The notes under the pieces were generated by a model. The model saw only the letters and a list, made by a program, of their open reading frames with translations. It did no database searches and was not told the DNA's origin. Positions 42,289 through 51,405 of a stretch of DNA of 64,000 nt are shown here, in pieces (within the stretch, counting starts at the first letter, position 1; each line of letters opens with the position of its first letter). A program made the translations under genes and the position numbers. Origin of the DNA: Deltaproteobacteria bacterium (GTDB taxonomy: Bacteria; Myxococcota_A; Polyangia; GCA-2747355; JADLHG01). The stretch spans positions 1-64,000 of the forward strand of contig JADLHG010000032.1 in the NCBI GenBank assembly GCA_020848905.1, given 5' to 3'.

Positions 42289-44570
42289 TGGGCCACCATT
42301 TCCATCGCGCCGCGGGGGCACTCGGTCACGCAGACCCCGCAGCCCTTGCAGTAGTCGTAGTCGATACGGTAGCGGTCGGTCGGGCCGCGCTGTCCGGTGC
42401 GAAAGATGATCCCATCCGGGCAGTAGACGAGGCAGGTGTCGCACCCCGTGCAGTCCCCGCAGGAGAGGCAGCGCGAGGACTCCGCTCCGTCGGCCAGGCC
42501 GCGGTTCACCTCGTCGAGAGAACGTGCGCGTTCGCCGGCGGGCGCGTAGCTATGCGAGGCCGGCGGGCGCGAGCGGAAGGCGCCGAAGCGGACGTCCGCC
42601 ACTCCGACGGTCTTCTCGGCCGCGACGAGGCGCGGGATCCCCTCGACAGACTCGCCGAGCGCCTCGAGGACCGCGCGCGCCGCGCGCAGGCCGTCCCCGA
42701 TGGCGTGGGCCACCGTACCGTCCCCGGTCGAGACGTCCCCCGCGGCGAAGGCGTGGAGCGCCCGCTCGCCGTCCCAGAGCCGCCCCCGCTCGAGCCGCCA
42801 CCCCTCGGGGAGCAGCGACAGGTCGACCGACTGCCCGAGGGCGAGGAGCACGCGCGCGCAGGGGAGCCGATGCGTCCGGTCGGTGACCACGGGTCGGCGG
42901 CGACCGCTGGCGTCCGCCGGGCCGAGCTCGACCTCCGCGAGCACGACCCCCTCGAGCGCCGCACCCCCGTAAAACCCGACGGGCGCCCGCTGGAGCAGGA
43001 GCTCCACCCCCTCCTCCACGGCCTCGTCGATCTCCTCGCGGATGGCCGGCATCTCCTCGCGGCTGCGTCGGTAGGCGATGGTCACCTTCTCCGCCCCGGC
43101 GCGCAGGGCGCTGCGCGCGCAGTCGAGCGCGGTGTTGCCGCCGCCGAGCACCACGACGTGCCCCGAGAGCCGCTCGCCCCCCGGCTGCAGGTTGAAGCGG
43201 TGCAGAAATCGGATCCCTTGTTCGACGCCGGCGGGAGCCTCCGCGTCGAGGCGGGTCAGCTTCTGCAGCCCCGTGGCGACGATCAGCGCGTCGTGGCTCT
43301 TCGAGAGCGCGCGGAGCTCCGCCGCGTCCACGCGCGCGCCGAGGCGCGTCTCCACGCCGAGCGCCAGGACTCCCGCCACCTCGCGGTCGAGCGCCTCGCG
43401 TGGTAGACGGTAGGTCGGGATGCCGGTGCGAAGCACGCCACCGAGAGCCTGTTCGGCCTCGACCAGCGTGACGGCGTGACCACTCCGGGCGAGGTGATAC
43501 GCGGCCGACAGCCCGGCGGGGCCGCTCCCCACGACCGCCACGCGGCGCGGCTTCGCCACGGCGAGTCGCTCCGTCTGCGCCACGGGCACGGCGTCGGCGA
43601 TGTGACGTTCGAGCCCACGCGTGTCCACCGCGCCGTCGTAGAACTGCCGGTTGCAGCCGCCCATGCAGAAGCCGGGGCAGACCCTGCCGCACACGGCCGC
43701 GAGAGGCGTGGTGCGCCCGAGCACGCGCGCCGCCGCCGCCGCGCTCTCGCGGTCGAGGGCCTGCACGTAGCCCACCACGTCGTTGCCGGCGGGACAGGCG
43801 GCGCTGCACGGTGCGGCGGCCTTCACGTAGCGCGGCATCTGCGAGCGCCAGGCCCCCGTCTTGAGCGCGGGGTACGGGCCTTCGGTGTGGTCCGTGAGGT
43901 CCAGGACGGGGCCCGCGAGCGTCGCGCCCCAGGCCGAGGCGCCTCCATCGGCCGCCTTCGTCGCCGCCCCCTCGGACGGTGCGCCGTCGAGCAGCCGAAC
44001 CGCGGCGTAGGCCTCCTTGGCCGCGTCGAGGTTTCCGCCGAGCCCCATCTTCCCGTAGACCTCGGCGAGGAGCGCGACCGGCAGCCCCAGCGCGCGGGCG
44101 AAGGCTCCCACGATGGTGGTATTCACGATCACCACCGACCGCGTGCCGATGCCGTGGCGCCGGGCGATCGCCGTGGCGTCCACCGTCGCCAGGCGGTGCC
44201 CCGCGAAGCGCCCGGCGAAGGCCTCCGGCCCGTCGGGGGTGTTCAGGAGCAACGTCCCCCCGGGGGCCAGGCCCGCCACGAGCTGCTCGCTGAGCAGCGT
44301 CGGGTCCAGCACCAGCAGGTGGTCCGGGTCGTAGACCTTGTTGCGGTTCTCGATCACCCGGTCGGCCACGCGCGCGTAGGCCCTGACCGGCGCTCCCGAG
44401 CGCTCGCCCGCGTAGTCGCCGAAGGCCTGCACGCTCTTGCCGAGGCGGGCGTAGATCGCGGCCAGGATCTTGGCGCAGGTGACGCCGCCCTGGCCGCCGC
44501 GGCCATGCACGCGGATCTCCATCGCGGACTGTTCTTCGGGCATCGTAGGGGGAGAGGGCGGGGCTGACAC
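42285..44570 (-). CDS. Fused gamma subunit, GltD-like flavoprotein and ferredoxin
   Basis: This 761-residue triple fusion starts at a GTG preceded by GGAGGT six bases upstream; ATGs at 44543 and 44522 are alternatives. Residues about 16-200 are the gamma subunit of 2-oxoacid oxidoreductases ([11 protein letters not shown]). Next is a Cys-rich helical domain ([29 protein letters not shown]) as in GltD, then FAD binding ([16 protein letters not shown]) and NAD(P) binding ([13 protein letters not shown]). The C-terminus is a two-[4Fe-4S] ferredoxin ([25 protein letters not shown]). The fusion should link 2-oxoacid oxidation straight to NAD(P)H, without a free ferredoxin, or run reductively. It is the first gene of the operon and lies 79 bases downstream of rsgA. 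Confidence 0.92.
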   Translation of the reverse strand: MSAPPSPPTMPEEQSAMEIRVHGRGGQGGVTCAKILAAIYARLGKSVQAFGDYAGERSGAPVRAYARVADRVIENRNKVYDPDHLLVLDPTLLSEQLVAGLAPGGTLLLNTPDGPEAFAGRFAGHRLATVDATAIARRHGIGTRSVVIVNTTIVGAFARALGLPVALLAEVYGKMGLGGNLDAAKEAYAAVRLLDGAPSEGAATKAADGGASAWGATLAGPVLDLTDHTEGPYPALKTGAWRSQMPRYVKAAAPCSAACPAGNDVVGYVQALDRESAAAAARVLGRTTPLAAVCGRVCPGFCMGGCNRQFYDGAVDTRGLERHIADAVPVAQTERLAVAKPRRVAVVGSGPAGLSAAYHLARSGHAVTLVEAEQALGGVLRTGIPTYRLPREALDREVAGVLALGVETRLGARVDAAELRALSKSHDALIVATGLQKLTRLDAEAPAGVEQGIRFLHRFNLQPGGERLSGHVVVLGGGNTALDCARSALRAGAEKVTIAYRRSREEMPAIREEIDEAVEEGVELLLQRAPVGFYGGAALEGVVLAEVELGPADASGRRRPVVTDRTHRLPCARVLLALGQSVDLSLLPEGWRLERGRLWDGERALHAFAAGDVSTGDGTVAHAIGDGLRAARAVLEALGESVEGIPRLVAAEKTVGVADVRFGAFRSRPPASHSYAPAGERARSLDEVNRGLADGAESSRCLSCGDCTGCDTCLVYCPDGIIFRTGQRGPTDRYRIDYDYCKGCGVCVTECPRGAMEMVAQ

Positions 44571-44649
44571 AGGTGGACCTCCGTTAGGCCACCATAGCGA
44601 AGCGCGACAGGCCTCCCCTTGACCTCCGTCATGCCTCGGTGTCGCTCCG

Positions 44650-45741
44650 TCAGCGATGGCCTCGGCGCCCCGACCCGTGGCGCGGTGGTCGCGACCCCGA
44701 AGCACCCGGAGCCCGACGCTGGCGCTGCTCCATGGCCTGGGCCTGCGCGGCCTGCTCGGCGGTCAGGCGCACGAACGCCTCCACGCGCCCGAGCGGGACC
44801 TCCCCCGCCGCCACCGCCGCTCGCACCGCGCAGTCGGGCTCGGTACCGTGTCGGCAATCCGCGAAGCGGCAGGTCTCGGCCAATCGCACCACGTCGTCGA
44901 AGGCGTGCGTGAGTCCGGCTTCGCTTCCCGCGAGCCCCACCTGCCGCAGGCCGGGCGTGTCGATGAGCGCCGCCCCCCCGGGCAGGCACAGGAGCTGCCG
45001 CGACCGCGTGGTGTGCCGCCCCTTCCCGTCGGCGCCGACGGCCCCCGTGCGCTGCGGCGCGCCGCCGAACCAGAGGTTCACGAGCGTGCTCTTCCCCGCC
45101 CCCGAGGTGCCGAGCAGGGCCACGGTTCGCCCGCTCCCGAGGTACGCCGCGAGCGGCGCGAGGCCCGTTCCGTCCACCGCGCTCACCACGTGGAGCTCGG
45201 CCCCCGGTGCGGCCAGGCGAGCGCGCGCCACGTGCGGCTCGGGGTCGGCGCAGGTGTCGGCCTTGGTCAGCACGAGCACCGGCACCGCGCCGCCGGCCCA
45301 CACGATGGTGGCCAGCCGCTCGATGCGCCGGGGGTTCACGTCCCGCCCGAGCGCACAGACGAGGAACACCACGTCCACGTTCGCCGCCACGACCTGCTCG
45401 CGCACCCGCCGCCCCGCCTCCTTGCGCGCGATGCGCGTGCGCCGCGGCAGCACCTCCTCGATCGGACGCCGCTCCGCCTCGTCCACGTCGGTGCGCAGGA
45501 GCACGAAGTCCCCGACCGCCGGGCGCTCCGCGCTGCCGGACCGGATGGCCTGGCGCAGATTTCCCGAGAGCTCGGCGGGCTCTTCTCCCCGAAGCGAGCG
45601 GACCCAGTAGCAGCCGCGAAGCTCCCCCACGACGCGCGCCACCTGCTCGGCGCGCGCCCCGCGCTCACGCAGGAGGGCCCGCCACCCCGCATCCAAGCCG
45701 GGGAGCGCCGAAAGCCCGTCGGGGTCTTGCGCTTCGCTCAT
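44650..45741 (-). CDS. rsgA: RsgA, ribosome small-subunit GTPase
   Basis: This 363-residue circularly permuted GTPase helps mature the 30S subunit. In order there is an OB-like domain (VGDFVLLRTDVDE, about 75-85), the permuted G4 LTKADT, then the G1 loop LLGTSGAGKSTL, G2/G3 with LIDTPGLRQVGL, and a zinc site CRFADCRHGTEPDC. The C-terminal 25 residues are Arg/Pro-rich beyond the usual end. The chosen ATG at 45741 places the OB domain correctly; a longer open frame upstream is not needed. Its neighbours are unrelated. Confidence 0.95.
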   Translation of the reverse strand: MSEAQDPDGLSALPGLDAGWRALLRERGARAEQVARVVGELRGCYWVRSLRGEEPAELSGNLRQAIRSGSAERPAVGDFVLLRTDVDEAERRPIEEVLPRRTRIARKEAGRRVREQVVAANVDVVFLVCALGRDVNPRRIERLATIVWAGGAVPVLVLTKADTCADPEPHVARARLAAPGAELHVVSAVDGTGLAPLAAYLGSGRTVALLGTSGAGKSTLVNLWFGGAPQRTGAVGADGKGRHTTRSRQLLCLPGGAALIDTPGLRQVGLAGSEAGLTHAFDDVVRLAETCRFADCRHGTEPDCAVRAAVAAGEVPLGRVEAFVRLTAEQAAQAQAMEQRQRRAPGASGSRPPRHGSGRRGHR

Positions 45742-45917
45742 CGCAGGCCACCTAAGCACGGGGGCGCGACGAGCAGCAAGGGCGGAGCCTCGCGCCCCGA
45801 GCGCGCCCGCCAAAGGAGGACCGACCCACGCCCTGCCGCCACTTCGGGATTGACCCTGCGACGCGAACCGGGCTACCCCCTCGCGCACCGCAACCCTGGC
45901 TTAGAGGAGACAAAGCC

Positions 45918-46481
45918 ATGAAGACCGCTCGTGCATCGATGCTCACCGGGACCTGCCTGCTCGCGCTCGGCCTCGCCGCGTGCGGCAAGGCCAGCACCAC
46001 CGCCGACCAGGGGACGCCCAAGTCCGACGCGGGGGCGACCGTCGATGCGAAGGGCGCGACCAGCGACGGCGCCGTCGCCGGCGGAGACGCGAGCGTGCCG
46101 ACCGGTGCGTGCGCGCCGGACAAGCTCGCCGCCGAGGCGCTGCTCACCGGCAAGAAGATCCTGAACGGCGTGGCCGGCAGCACGGCGAGCACCCCGCTCG
46201 CCGACCTCATCAAGGACCCGACCGCCTTCAACGGCAAGTTCGTCCGCATCGAGGGGAAGATCGTCGAGATCTGCGACGAGCAGGGCTGCTACGTGACGCT
46301 CGGGGACGCCAAGGGAAACAAGGTGAACCTGAAGACGGTGGACGGCACGGTGGACTTCCGCACCATCACCAAGGTGGGGCGCTACGCCGTGGGCGAGGGG
46401 ACCTACGGCGGCGGGAGCCACGGCTCGCAGGTGGACATCATGAAGCACGGGGCGATGCTCGGGAACGTGGATTGCCCGTAG
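45918..46481 (+). CDS. DUF4920-like lipoprotein
   Basis: This 187-residue lipoprotein has a signal peptide with lipobox ALGLAAC (Cys at 22) and a short Asp/Ala-rich linker (DAGATVDAKGATSDG). The C-terminal domain reads FNGKFVRIEGKIVEICDEQG followed by CYVTLGDAKGNKVNLKT, an OB-fold-like pattern typical of DUF4920 proteins. Two Cys (ICDEQGC) may bind metal or form a disulfide. GAGGAG precedes the ATG. The function is unknown; the OB-fold may bind a small ligand at the outer membrane. It is divergent from rsgA and converges on the serpin gene. Confidence 0.85.
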   Translation: MKTARASMLTGTCLLALGLAACGKASTTADQGTPKSDAGATVDAKGATSDGAVAGGDASVPTGACAPDKLAAEALLTGKKILNGVAGSTASTPLADLIKDPTAFNGKFVRIEGKIVEICDEQGCYVTLGDAKGNKVNLKTVDGTVDFRTITKVGRYAVGEGTYGGGSHGSQVDIMKHGAMLGNVDCP

Positions 46482-46503
46482 CACCGCGGCGGTCGGACGC
46501 GAG

Positions 46504-47808
46504 CTACCGACGGATACTCTCCGCCGTGGGGTCGAGGACGCGACCGAGGAAGAGGATCGCGCCGGTCTGCTTGTCCCGGACGAGGAAGAGGAACGGACGG
46601 TTGAAGAAGACGCGCACGGGGTCCACCTGCGCCGAGCCGGCCATCACGACCGCCGTGGCCGCGGCAGCCTCGGTCCCCGCCTCGTCCACCGCCACGAAGG
46701 CCTTGTGCAGCACGTCCGAGATGTAGAGCTCCTTGCGGCCCAGGATCCCGGAGAAGTCCGCGGCCCCGGAGAAGGCCTGCTGCATCCCGAGCGCCTGGAG
46801 CTGCTTCTTCAGGCCGAGCGCCCCCTCGATGCGGAACTTGGGCAGGTGCAGCTCCACCATCGTGGGCTGCACGCGACGCAGCAGCGCGGAGAGCGCCTTG
46901 TCGTCGAAACGCGCCTCGAAGTCCGAGAAGCTGCCCGTCTCGGGGCGGACGAGCAGCATGGAGAGCTCCTGGCCGTCGTAGGCCAGCTCCACCGCCTCGG
47001 CCCCGCCGTCCTTGCCGTGCCCGTAGTGGTAGGTCTTGCTCATCATGGGCGCCATGACGGTCTTGCCGTCTGCGGTGACGAACTCGTCGCGGCGGGTCTG
47101 CGCCGGGTCGAACTTGTCCTCCCACGCCGCGTTGAAATAGATCGCGTTCGTCAGCACGAGACGCGTGAGGTCCGTGACCGCCCCCTCGGGGAGCAGGTCC
47201 TTGATCTTGTCGTTGGTCTTCCCCGCCACCCAGTCGTTGATCGTCACGCGGGAGGGCTCGGGCTGGTCGCGGAAGTTCACGAGCCGGACCCCGGCCCCGT
47301 AGTTCTCGGCGAGCGTGTCGAGGTAGCTCGCGTCGAAGTCGTAGCCCTTCTGCCCCCAGGCCGCGTTGGCCACGTTGAGCCGGAAGGGGCGCCCGCTCTT
47401 GCCCTTCGCCGCTTCCCCGCGACGGGCGAGCTCCAGGTCGAGGGCGTTCATTGCGGCGTGCAGCGCGCCCTGCGGCAGCGTGAAGTGGAGCGCCTTGGCC
47501 AGCTCCTGCTCCGTCCCGCCGCGGGCCCCGGCGTGGGCCATGGCGAGCGCCAGGGAGATGCTGTGCGGCGAGAAGAAGAGGTTTCCCGACTCCGCGCGGA
47601 GCGACCGGTAGAGGTCGAACGCGAAGGTGGCGTTGCCCGAGACGACGTCCGCCAGGTCGGTCCCACCGAGCCGCGGGGAGAGCACGCGCTGTTTGCTGGA
47701 GGCCGCCACCTCGCCCGTCGGTCCGGGGGGGACGGGGGTCGAATCCGAGGCGCAGCCGAGCAGACCAGCCAGCGCGAAGAGAGCAGAGGCCTTGGCCGTG
47801 CGAAACAT
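46504..47808 (-). CDS. Serpin-family protease inhibitor lipoprotein
   Basis: This 434-residue serpin has a lipobox near LAGLLGC (Cys at 19), so it sits on a membrane. Serpin landmarks are NLFFSPHSISLALAMAHAGA, TNAIYFNAAW, and the C-terminal FNRPFLFLVRDKQTGAILFLG. The reactive-loop hinge DEAGTEAAAATAVVM has the small residues needed for insertion, so it should be an inhibitory serpin. Counting 17 residues from the hinge Glu puts P1 near Ser in MAGSAQ. That points to an elastase- or subtilisin-like target rather than a trypsin-like one. The signal peptide and the loop are the main novelties. It converges on the DUF4920 lipoprotein. Confidence 0.95.
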   Translation of the reverse strand: MFRTAKASALFALAGLLGCASDSTPVPPGPTGEVAASSKQRVLSPRLGGTDLADVVSGNATFAFDLYRSLRAESGNLFFSPHSISLALAMAHAGARGGTEQELAKALHFTLPQGALHAAMNALDLELARRGEAAKGKSGRPFRLNVANAAWGQKGYDFDASYLDTLAENYGAGVRLVNFRDQPEPSRVTINDWVAGKTNDKIKDLLPEGAVTDLTRLVLTNAIYFNAAWEDKFDPAQTRRDEFVTADGKTVMAPMMSKTYHYGHGKDGGAEAVELAYDGQELSMLLVRPETGSFSDFEARFDDKALSALLRRVQPTMVELHLPKFRIEGALGLKKQLQALGMQQAFSGAADFSGILGRKELYISDVLHKAFVAVDEAGTEAAAATAVVMAGSAQVDPVRVFFNRPFLFLVRDKQTGAILFLGRVLDPTAESIRR

Positions 47809-47999
47809 GGGACGCTCCTTTCGAGGGCAGAAGTGGGCGACGATGCCCGTCGAGAGGCGGCGATTGCGAGGGGCGTGCCAGCTCGGCCGCAGAATGGTTC
47901 TGGGGGCTTCAGCGGCGCTGTGCCGTGCCTGTGCCAGGCGCTCGCGGCGCAGTGCCTTGGAAATGTGAGGGGGCGAAGCGAGCGGACGTAGGGAGGAGC

Positions 48000-48656
48000 T
48001 CAGTTCCCGGCCGCGTCCCTCGCGGTGAGATCGGCCGGTGCGCCGTCGGTCGTCGCGAAGTCGGCCGCGTTGAGGTCCGCCGCGTTGAAGTCGGCCGCGT
48101 TGAAGTCCGCCACGCCGAAGTCCGCCAGGCCGAAGTCCGGCATACCGAAGTCCGGCATACCGAAGTCCGCCACACCGAAGTCGGCCAGGCCGAAGTCCGG
48201 CAGGCCGAAGTCCGGCATACCGAAGTCCGGCGCTCCGAGGTCGGCGGCCGCCGCGTCCGGAAGGCCCAGGTCTGCCGCGCCGACGTCGGGAGTGGCCGCG
48301 TCGGGCACGGCCGCGTCGGGGGCACCCGCATCCCCTGTGCCGAAGTCCACCGGCAGTGCCGCATCGGGCGGTCGCGTCGCATCCGGCTTTCCAGCTTCCC
48401 GCGCCACGGCATCCTGGCTCCCCCGATCCACGCGGGCACCGTCCAGCCGCGCCCGCTCTGCGGAACCCGCGTCCGTCGCGGCGGCGTCTCGGCGCGCGCC
48501 GTCAGTCGCCGCGTCCGCGGGGCCGCCTCCCTCCGCCGGGTGGGCGTCGTTCTGAAACGCGGGGTTCGTCGCCGTGCACCCGACGAGTACCGCGACCAGC
48601 AGTACCGCCGGGCCGAGGCGCACGCCCCGGCTGTCGTCCCGCGTCTGCCTCCGCAT
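48000..48656 (-). CDS. Lipoprotein with a tandem pentapeptide-like Asp-Phe-Gly repeat
   Basis: The lipoprotein has 218 residues from MRRQTRDD (48656), with GGGAGG five bases upstream; an upstream extension is possible but lacks that site. The lipobox VLVGC (Cys at 27) is followed by an Asp/Ala-rich linker. From about residue 105 the protein repeats five-residue units such as ADFGV, PDFGM, PDFGL, ADFNA and ADLNA, close to the A(D/N)LXX rule of pentapeptide-repeat proteins but with Pro at many first positions. The units could make a short right-handed beta-helix or just a flexible spacer. A family name is not possible. The downstream end of the RNA methyltransferase overlaps it by 155 bases. 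Confidence 0.7.
   Translation of the reverse strand: MRRQTRDDSRGVRLGPAVLLVAVLVGCTATNPAFQNDAHPAEGGGPADAATDGARRDAAATDAGSAERARLDGARVDRGSQDAVAREAGKPDATRPPDAALPVDFGTGDAGAPDAAVPDAATPDVGAADLGLPDAAAADLGAPDFGMPDFGLPDFGLADFGVADFGMPDFGMPDFGLADFGVADFNAADFNAADLNAADFATTDGAPADLTARDAAGN
48058..48342. repeat. 15-bp minisatellite inside the lipoprotein gene
   Basis: About 19 head-to-tail units of 15 bases lie here; the first 12 (48058-48237) are nearly identical to AAGTCCGGCATACCG, later ones degenerate. Each encodes five residues with Asp then Phe or Leu. The purity of the inner units suggests recent expansion by slippage. It is not a CRISPR array: units abut with no spacers. Confidence 0.85.
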
Positions 48657-50436
48657 GCCGACCTCCCCGGTTCGGACCCTGTCGGGCGGGTCGCTCCATC
48701 GCTGCTCCATGCTGCTCCCTTGGGGCCCGCGCTTCAAGAGGCCGGCGAGCGCCCGTGCGGCGGGCGCGGTCGGGCTCGTCCTGGTCGCGTCGAGTCCGCG
48801 GCTTCTCCGTGCGCGCGGCCGGGGCGTCGAAGCGCTCGAGCTCGGCTTCGAACCCCCCCATGTCGACGGTGAAGCGCCCGGCGAGGCGCAGCCCCGCGGC
48901 GCGTGCGGCCGGCGCGGTCGCCGACGGGTCGGGCGAGACGAGCACGATCCGTCCCCCCGGCGCGAGACGAGGCGCGACCCGCGTGATGACCTCCGCGAGG
49001 AGCATCCCCGCCTCTCGACGGTCGAGCAGCCTTCGCCCCAGAGGCGGGTTGGTGATCACGAGCGTGAGAGGCCCTTCGGGCATCACCAGCCGGGCGTCTC
49101 CCTGGGCCAGAGACCACCGCTCGAGGCCCGCGGCCACCAGGTTCTCCCCGGCCGCCGCCACTGCCGCGGGGTCGCGATCCGTGCCGAAGAGCTTCACGTA
49201 CGGCCCGAGGCGCGCGCGCTCGACCAGCTCGCTGCCCGTGCCCACGAACGGGTCCCACGCCACGTCCTCGCGCCCCAGCCCCGCCACGCGAGCCAGGGCC
49301 GCCGCGATCGTCGGATGCGACGCGGCCGGCAGCAGGCGCTTGCGGTAGGTGAAGCGCGGATCCTCGAGGCCGCAGGGCCAGAGCTCCACGCTCACGCGCG
49401 TCCCCTCGTCGAGGCTGCGGAGGCTGACCACGACCTCCCAGAGCGCCTCGCGCGGATCGTTCACGAGCTGGGGCCTCTCGCGCGACACCGCCTGCGCCAC
49501 GCGATAGGTCAGCGCGCGCCGATGGCCCGCCCCCGCCCACTCCAGCCGGTAGCGCACGAGCCCCCGGGTGAAGGTGTGAAAGACCTGGCTGGCGGAGTAG
49601 CTCGTCAGCGCGCGAACCACCGCCTCGGCAAGCGCGTCCGGCCCCGGCTCCCCCGCGCCGTCGATCAGCTCCGGCGGCAGCGGGAAGCCGAAGTGAAGAA
49701 AGAGCCGCGACTGGAAGAGGCGCGCGAGCGGCACGCCGAGCTTGACCCGCACCCGTCCACGCCCGACCTCCCGCGCCTCGAAAGAGGGCGGAAGTTCGTC
49801 GACCAGCAGTGCCTCGAGGCCGGCCCGCACGTGCAAGAGGACGGGAACGGGCTCCTTCGGGGCGGCGGCCGGGTCGATCGAACCGGGGGCCTGCCGGAGC
49901 GCGGTGCGCTCCAGCTTCATGCGCGCCTCGGTGACGATGCGCGCGAGCTCCGGGTCGTCGCTGCGCGTGCTCCGCAGCAGGGTCAACGCGGCCTCGCCCC
50001 CCACCTTCCCGAGCGCGGCCGCGAGCACGCGCTGCTCGGGGAGCTCCTGCGTTCGGGTCCACGCGGCCAGCAGCGCCGGCTCGGCCGAGCTCAGCCCCAC
50101 CTTGCCGAGCGCCACCGCCGCCCGACGACGGGTGACCGCATCCGCGTCCTCGAGGCGCAGCACGAGCCAGTCGGAGAGCGACGAACCTTCCGCCCCCCGG
50201 GCGAGCCGACCAACGAGCTCGCAGAGGCGCGCCCGGAGCGGCGGAGTAGCCTCGGAGAATCGGGCGAGCGCGAGATCCTCGACCTCGGCGCCGAGCCGCG
50301 CGAGCACGCGGGCGATCTTCTCCGCCGACCGTTCGTCTCCGCTCCCGAGGAGCTCGAGGAGCGCCGGCACCTCCGCCCGCGCCGGGGTGTACCCGGGCGA
50401 GGCCAGGACCTCGAGCAGCTCCGCTTCCGTACGCAT
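48502..50436 (-). CDS. THUMP/RlmL-like RNA methyltransferase with N-terminal HEAT repeats
   Basis: This 644-residue protein starts at MRTEAELLE (50436), with GGAG eight bases upstream. Residues about 1-190 are HEAT-like helical repeats (RRRAAVALGKVG and VLAAALGKVGG). A THUMP-like region follows (about 200-340), then a methyltransferase domain with motif I WDPFVGTGSELVERA and motif IV TNPPLGRR. This resembles Trm14/RlmL N2-guanine enzymes that act on tRNA or rRNA. After about residue 540 the frame continues 105 residues of Arg/Gly/Pro-rich text into the lipoprotein gene, with no folded look. A small frameshift near 48750-48830 that removed an earlier stop is possible. HEAT fusion at the front is unusual. 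Confidence 0.8.
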   Translation of the reverse strand: MRTEAELLEVLASPGYTPARAEVPALLELLGSGDERSAEKIARVLARLGAEVEDLALARFSEATPPLRARLCELVGRLARGAEGSSLSDWLVLRLEDADAVTRRRAAVALGKVGLSSAEPALLAAWTRTQELPEQRVLAAALGKVGGEAALTLLRSTRSDDPELARIVTEARMKLERTALRQAPGSIDPAAAPKEPVPVLLHVRAGLEALLVDELPPSFEAREVGRGRVRVKLGVPLARLFQSRLFLHFGFPLPPELIDGAGEPGPDALAEAVVRALTSYSASQVFHTFTRGLVRYRLEWAGAGHRRALTYRVAQAVSRERPQLVNDPREALWEVVVSLRSLDEGTRVSVELWPCGLEDPRFTYRKRLLPAASHPTIAAALARVAGLGREDVAWDPFVGTGSELVERARLGPYVKLFGTDRDPAAVAAAGENLVAAGLERWSLAQGDARLVMPEGPLTLVITNPPLGRRLLDRREAGMLLAEVITRVAPRLAPGGRIVLVSPDPSATAPAARAAGLRLAGRFTVDMGGFEAELERFDAPAARTEKPRTRRDQDEPDRARRTGARRPLEARAPREQHGAAMERPARQGPNRGGRHAEADAGRQPGRAPRPGGTAGRGTRRVHGDEPRVSERRPPGGGRRPRGRGD

Positions 50437-50564
50437 GCGCCTCGACTCCAAGGGGTAGAAGGGGCCGGGACCATACACGGCCTGGCCATCGCGGTCGAGC
50501 GGGACAAAGGGCGCGGCGCGGAATAGGCTGATCGTGTTGCCATGATCGAGGCACGGAGGCCTTC

Positions 50565-51392
50565 ATGACGACCAGCCAGGGTCCGCTCGTGCTCGTCACG
50601 GGCTCCACCGACGGGATCGGCCGGGAGACGGCGCGCGAGCTCTGCCGACGCGGGGCGCGCGTCATCCTGCACGGGCGCAGCGCCGAGCGCCTCGAGCGGA
50701 CGCGCGCGGAGCTGACGGTCCACGCGAGCACTGCCCTCCCCGCGCCCTTGACCGGGGACCTCTCGTCGCTGGCAGGGGTCCGCGCGCTGGCCGAGGCCCT
50801 CCTGGCCCGGGGGGAACCCCTCGACGTGCTCGTCAACAACGCCGGCGTCTACCTGACCGACCGCCGCCTCACCGTGGACGGCTTCGAGCTCACGATGGCC
50901 GTGAACCACTTCGCCCCCTTTCTGCTCACGCACCTCCTGCTCCCCGCGCTCGAGGGCTCCGGGCACGGCCGCGTGGTGCACGTCAGCTCGGTGGCGCACA
51001 CCCGGGGAGAGCTCGACCTCGCCGACCTCACCTTCGCCCGGCGCTTCTCCGGCTACGCCGCCTACGCCGCGTCGAAGCTGGCCAACGTCCTCTTCTCGGT
51101 CGAGCTGGCGCGCCGCCTGGCCTCGCGGCCGGTCACCACGAACGCGCTGCACCCGGGGGTCGTCTCGACCAAGCTCCTCAAGGCGGGCTTCGGCATGGAG
51201 GGCCCCGACTCGCTGGCCGAGGGGGCGGCGACGTCGGTCTACCTCGCGCTCTCGCCCGAGGTCGCGGAGGTCACCGGGAGGTACTTCGTGAAGCGTCGCC
51301 AGGCGCCCGCCGCGCCGGCCGCCTCCGACGTGGCGCTCTGCCGCGCCTTTTACGAGGAGAGCGCGCGCCTGACCGGTGCCTCGCCGCTCTGA
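50565..51392 (+). CDS. Short-chain dehydrogenase (retinol-dehydrogenase-like)
   Basis: This 275-residue SDR has the cofactor motif VTGSTDGIGRETA (TGxxxGxG), NNAG, the catalytic Ser in VHVSSVAHTRG, and the YAASK pair (Tyr/Lys). The Arg in HGRSAERLERT favours NADP(H). The layout is that of retinol-dehydrogenase/WW-domain-oxidoreductase-like bacterial SDRs; the substrate is unknown. A start at 50565 puts the cofactor motif at the normal distance from the N-terminus. It converges on the cysteine desulfurase, with a gap of 13 bases. Confidence 0.93.
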   Translation: MTTSQGPLVLVTGSTDGIGRETARELCRRGARVILHGRSAERLERTRAELTVHASTALPAPLTGDLSSLAGVRALAEALLARGEPLDVLVNNAGVYLTDRRLTVDGFELTMAVNHFAPFLLTHLLLPALEGSGHGRVVHVSSVAHTRGELDLADLTFARRFSGYAAYAASKLANVLFSVELARRLASRPVTTNALHPGVVSTKLLKAGFGMEGPDSLAEGAATSVYLALSPEVAEVTGRYFVKRRQAPAAPAASDVALCRAFYEESARLTGASPL

Positions 51393-51405
51393 AAGGTGGC
51401 GGCCC

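Noticed and set aside
48058-48342. Regular repeats that might be a CRISPR array.
   Set aside because: Units of 15 bases abut without spacers and encode in-frame pentapeptides.
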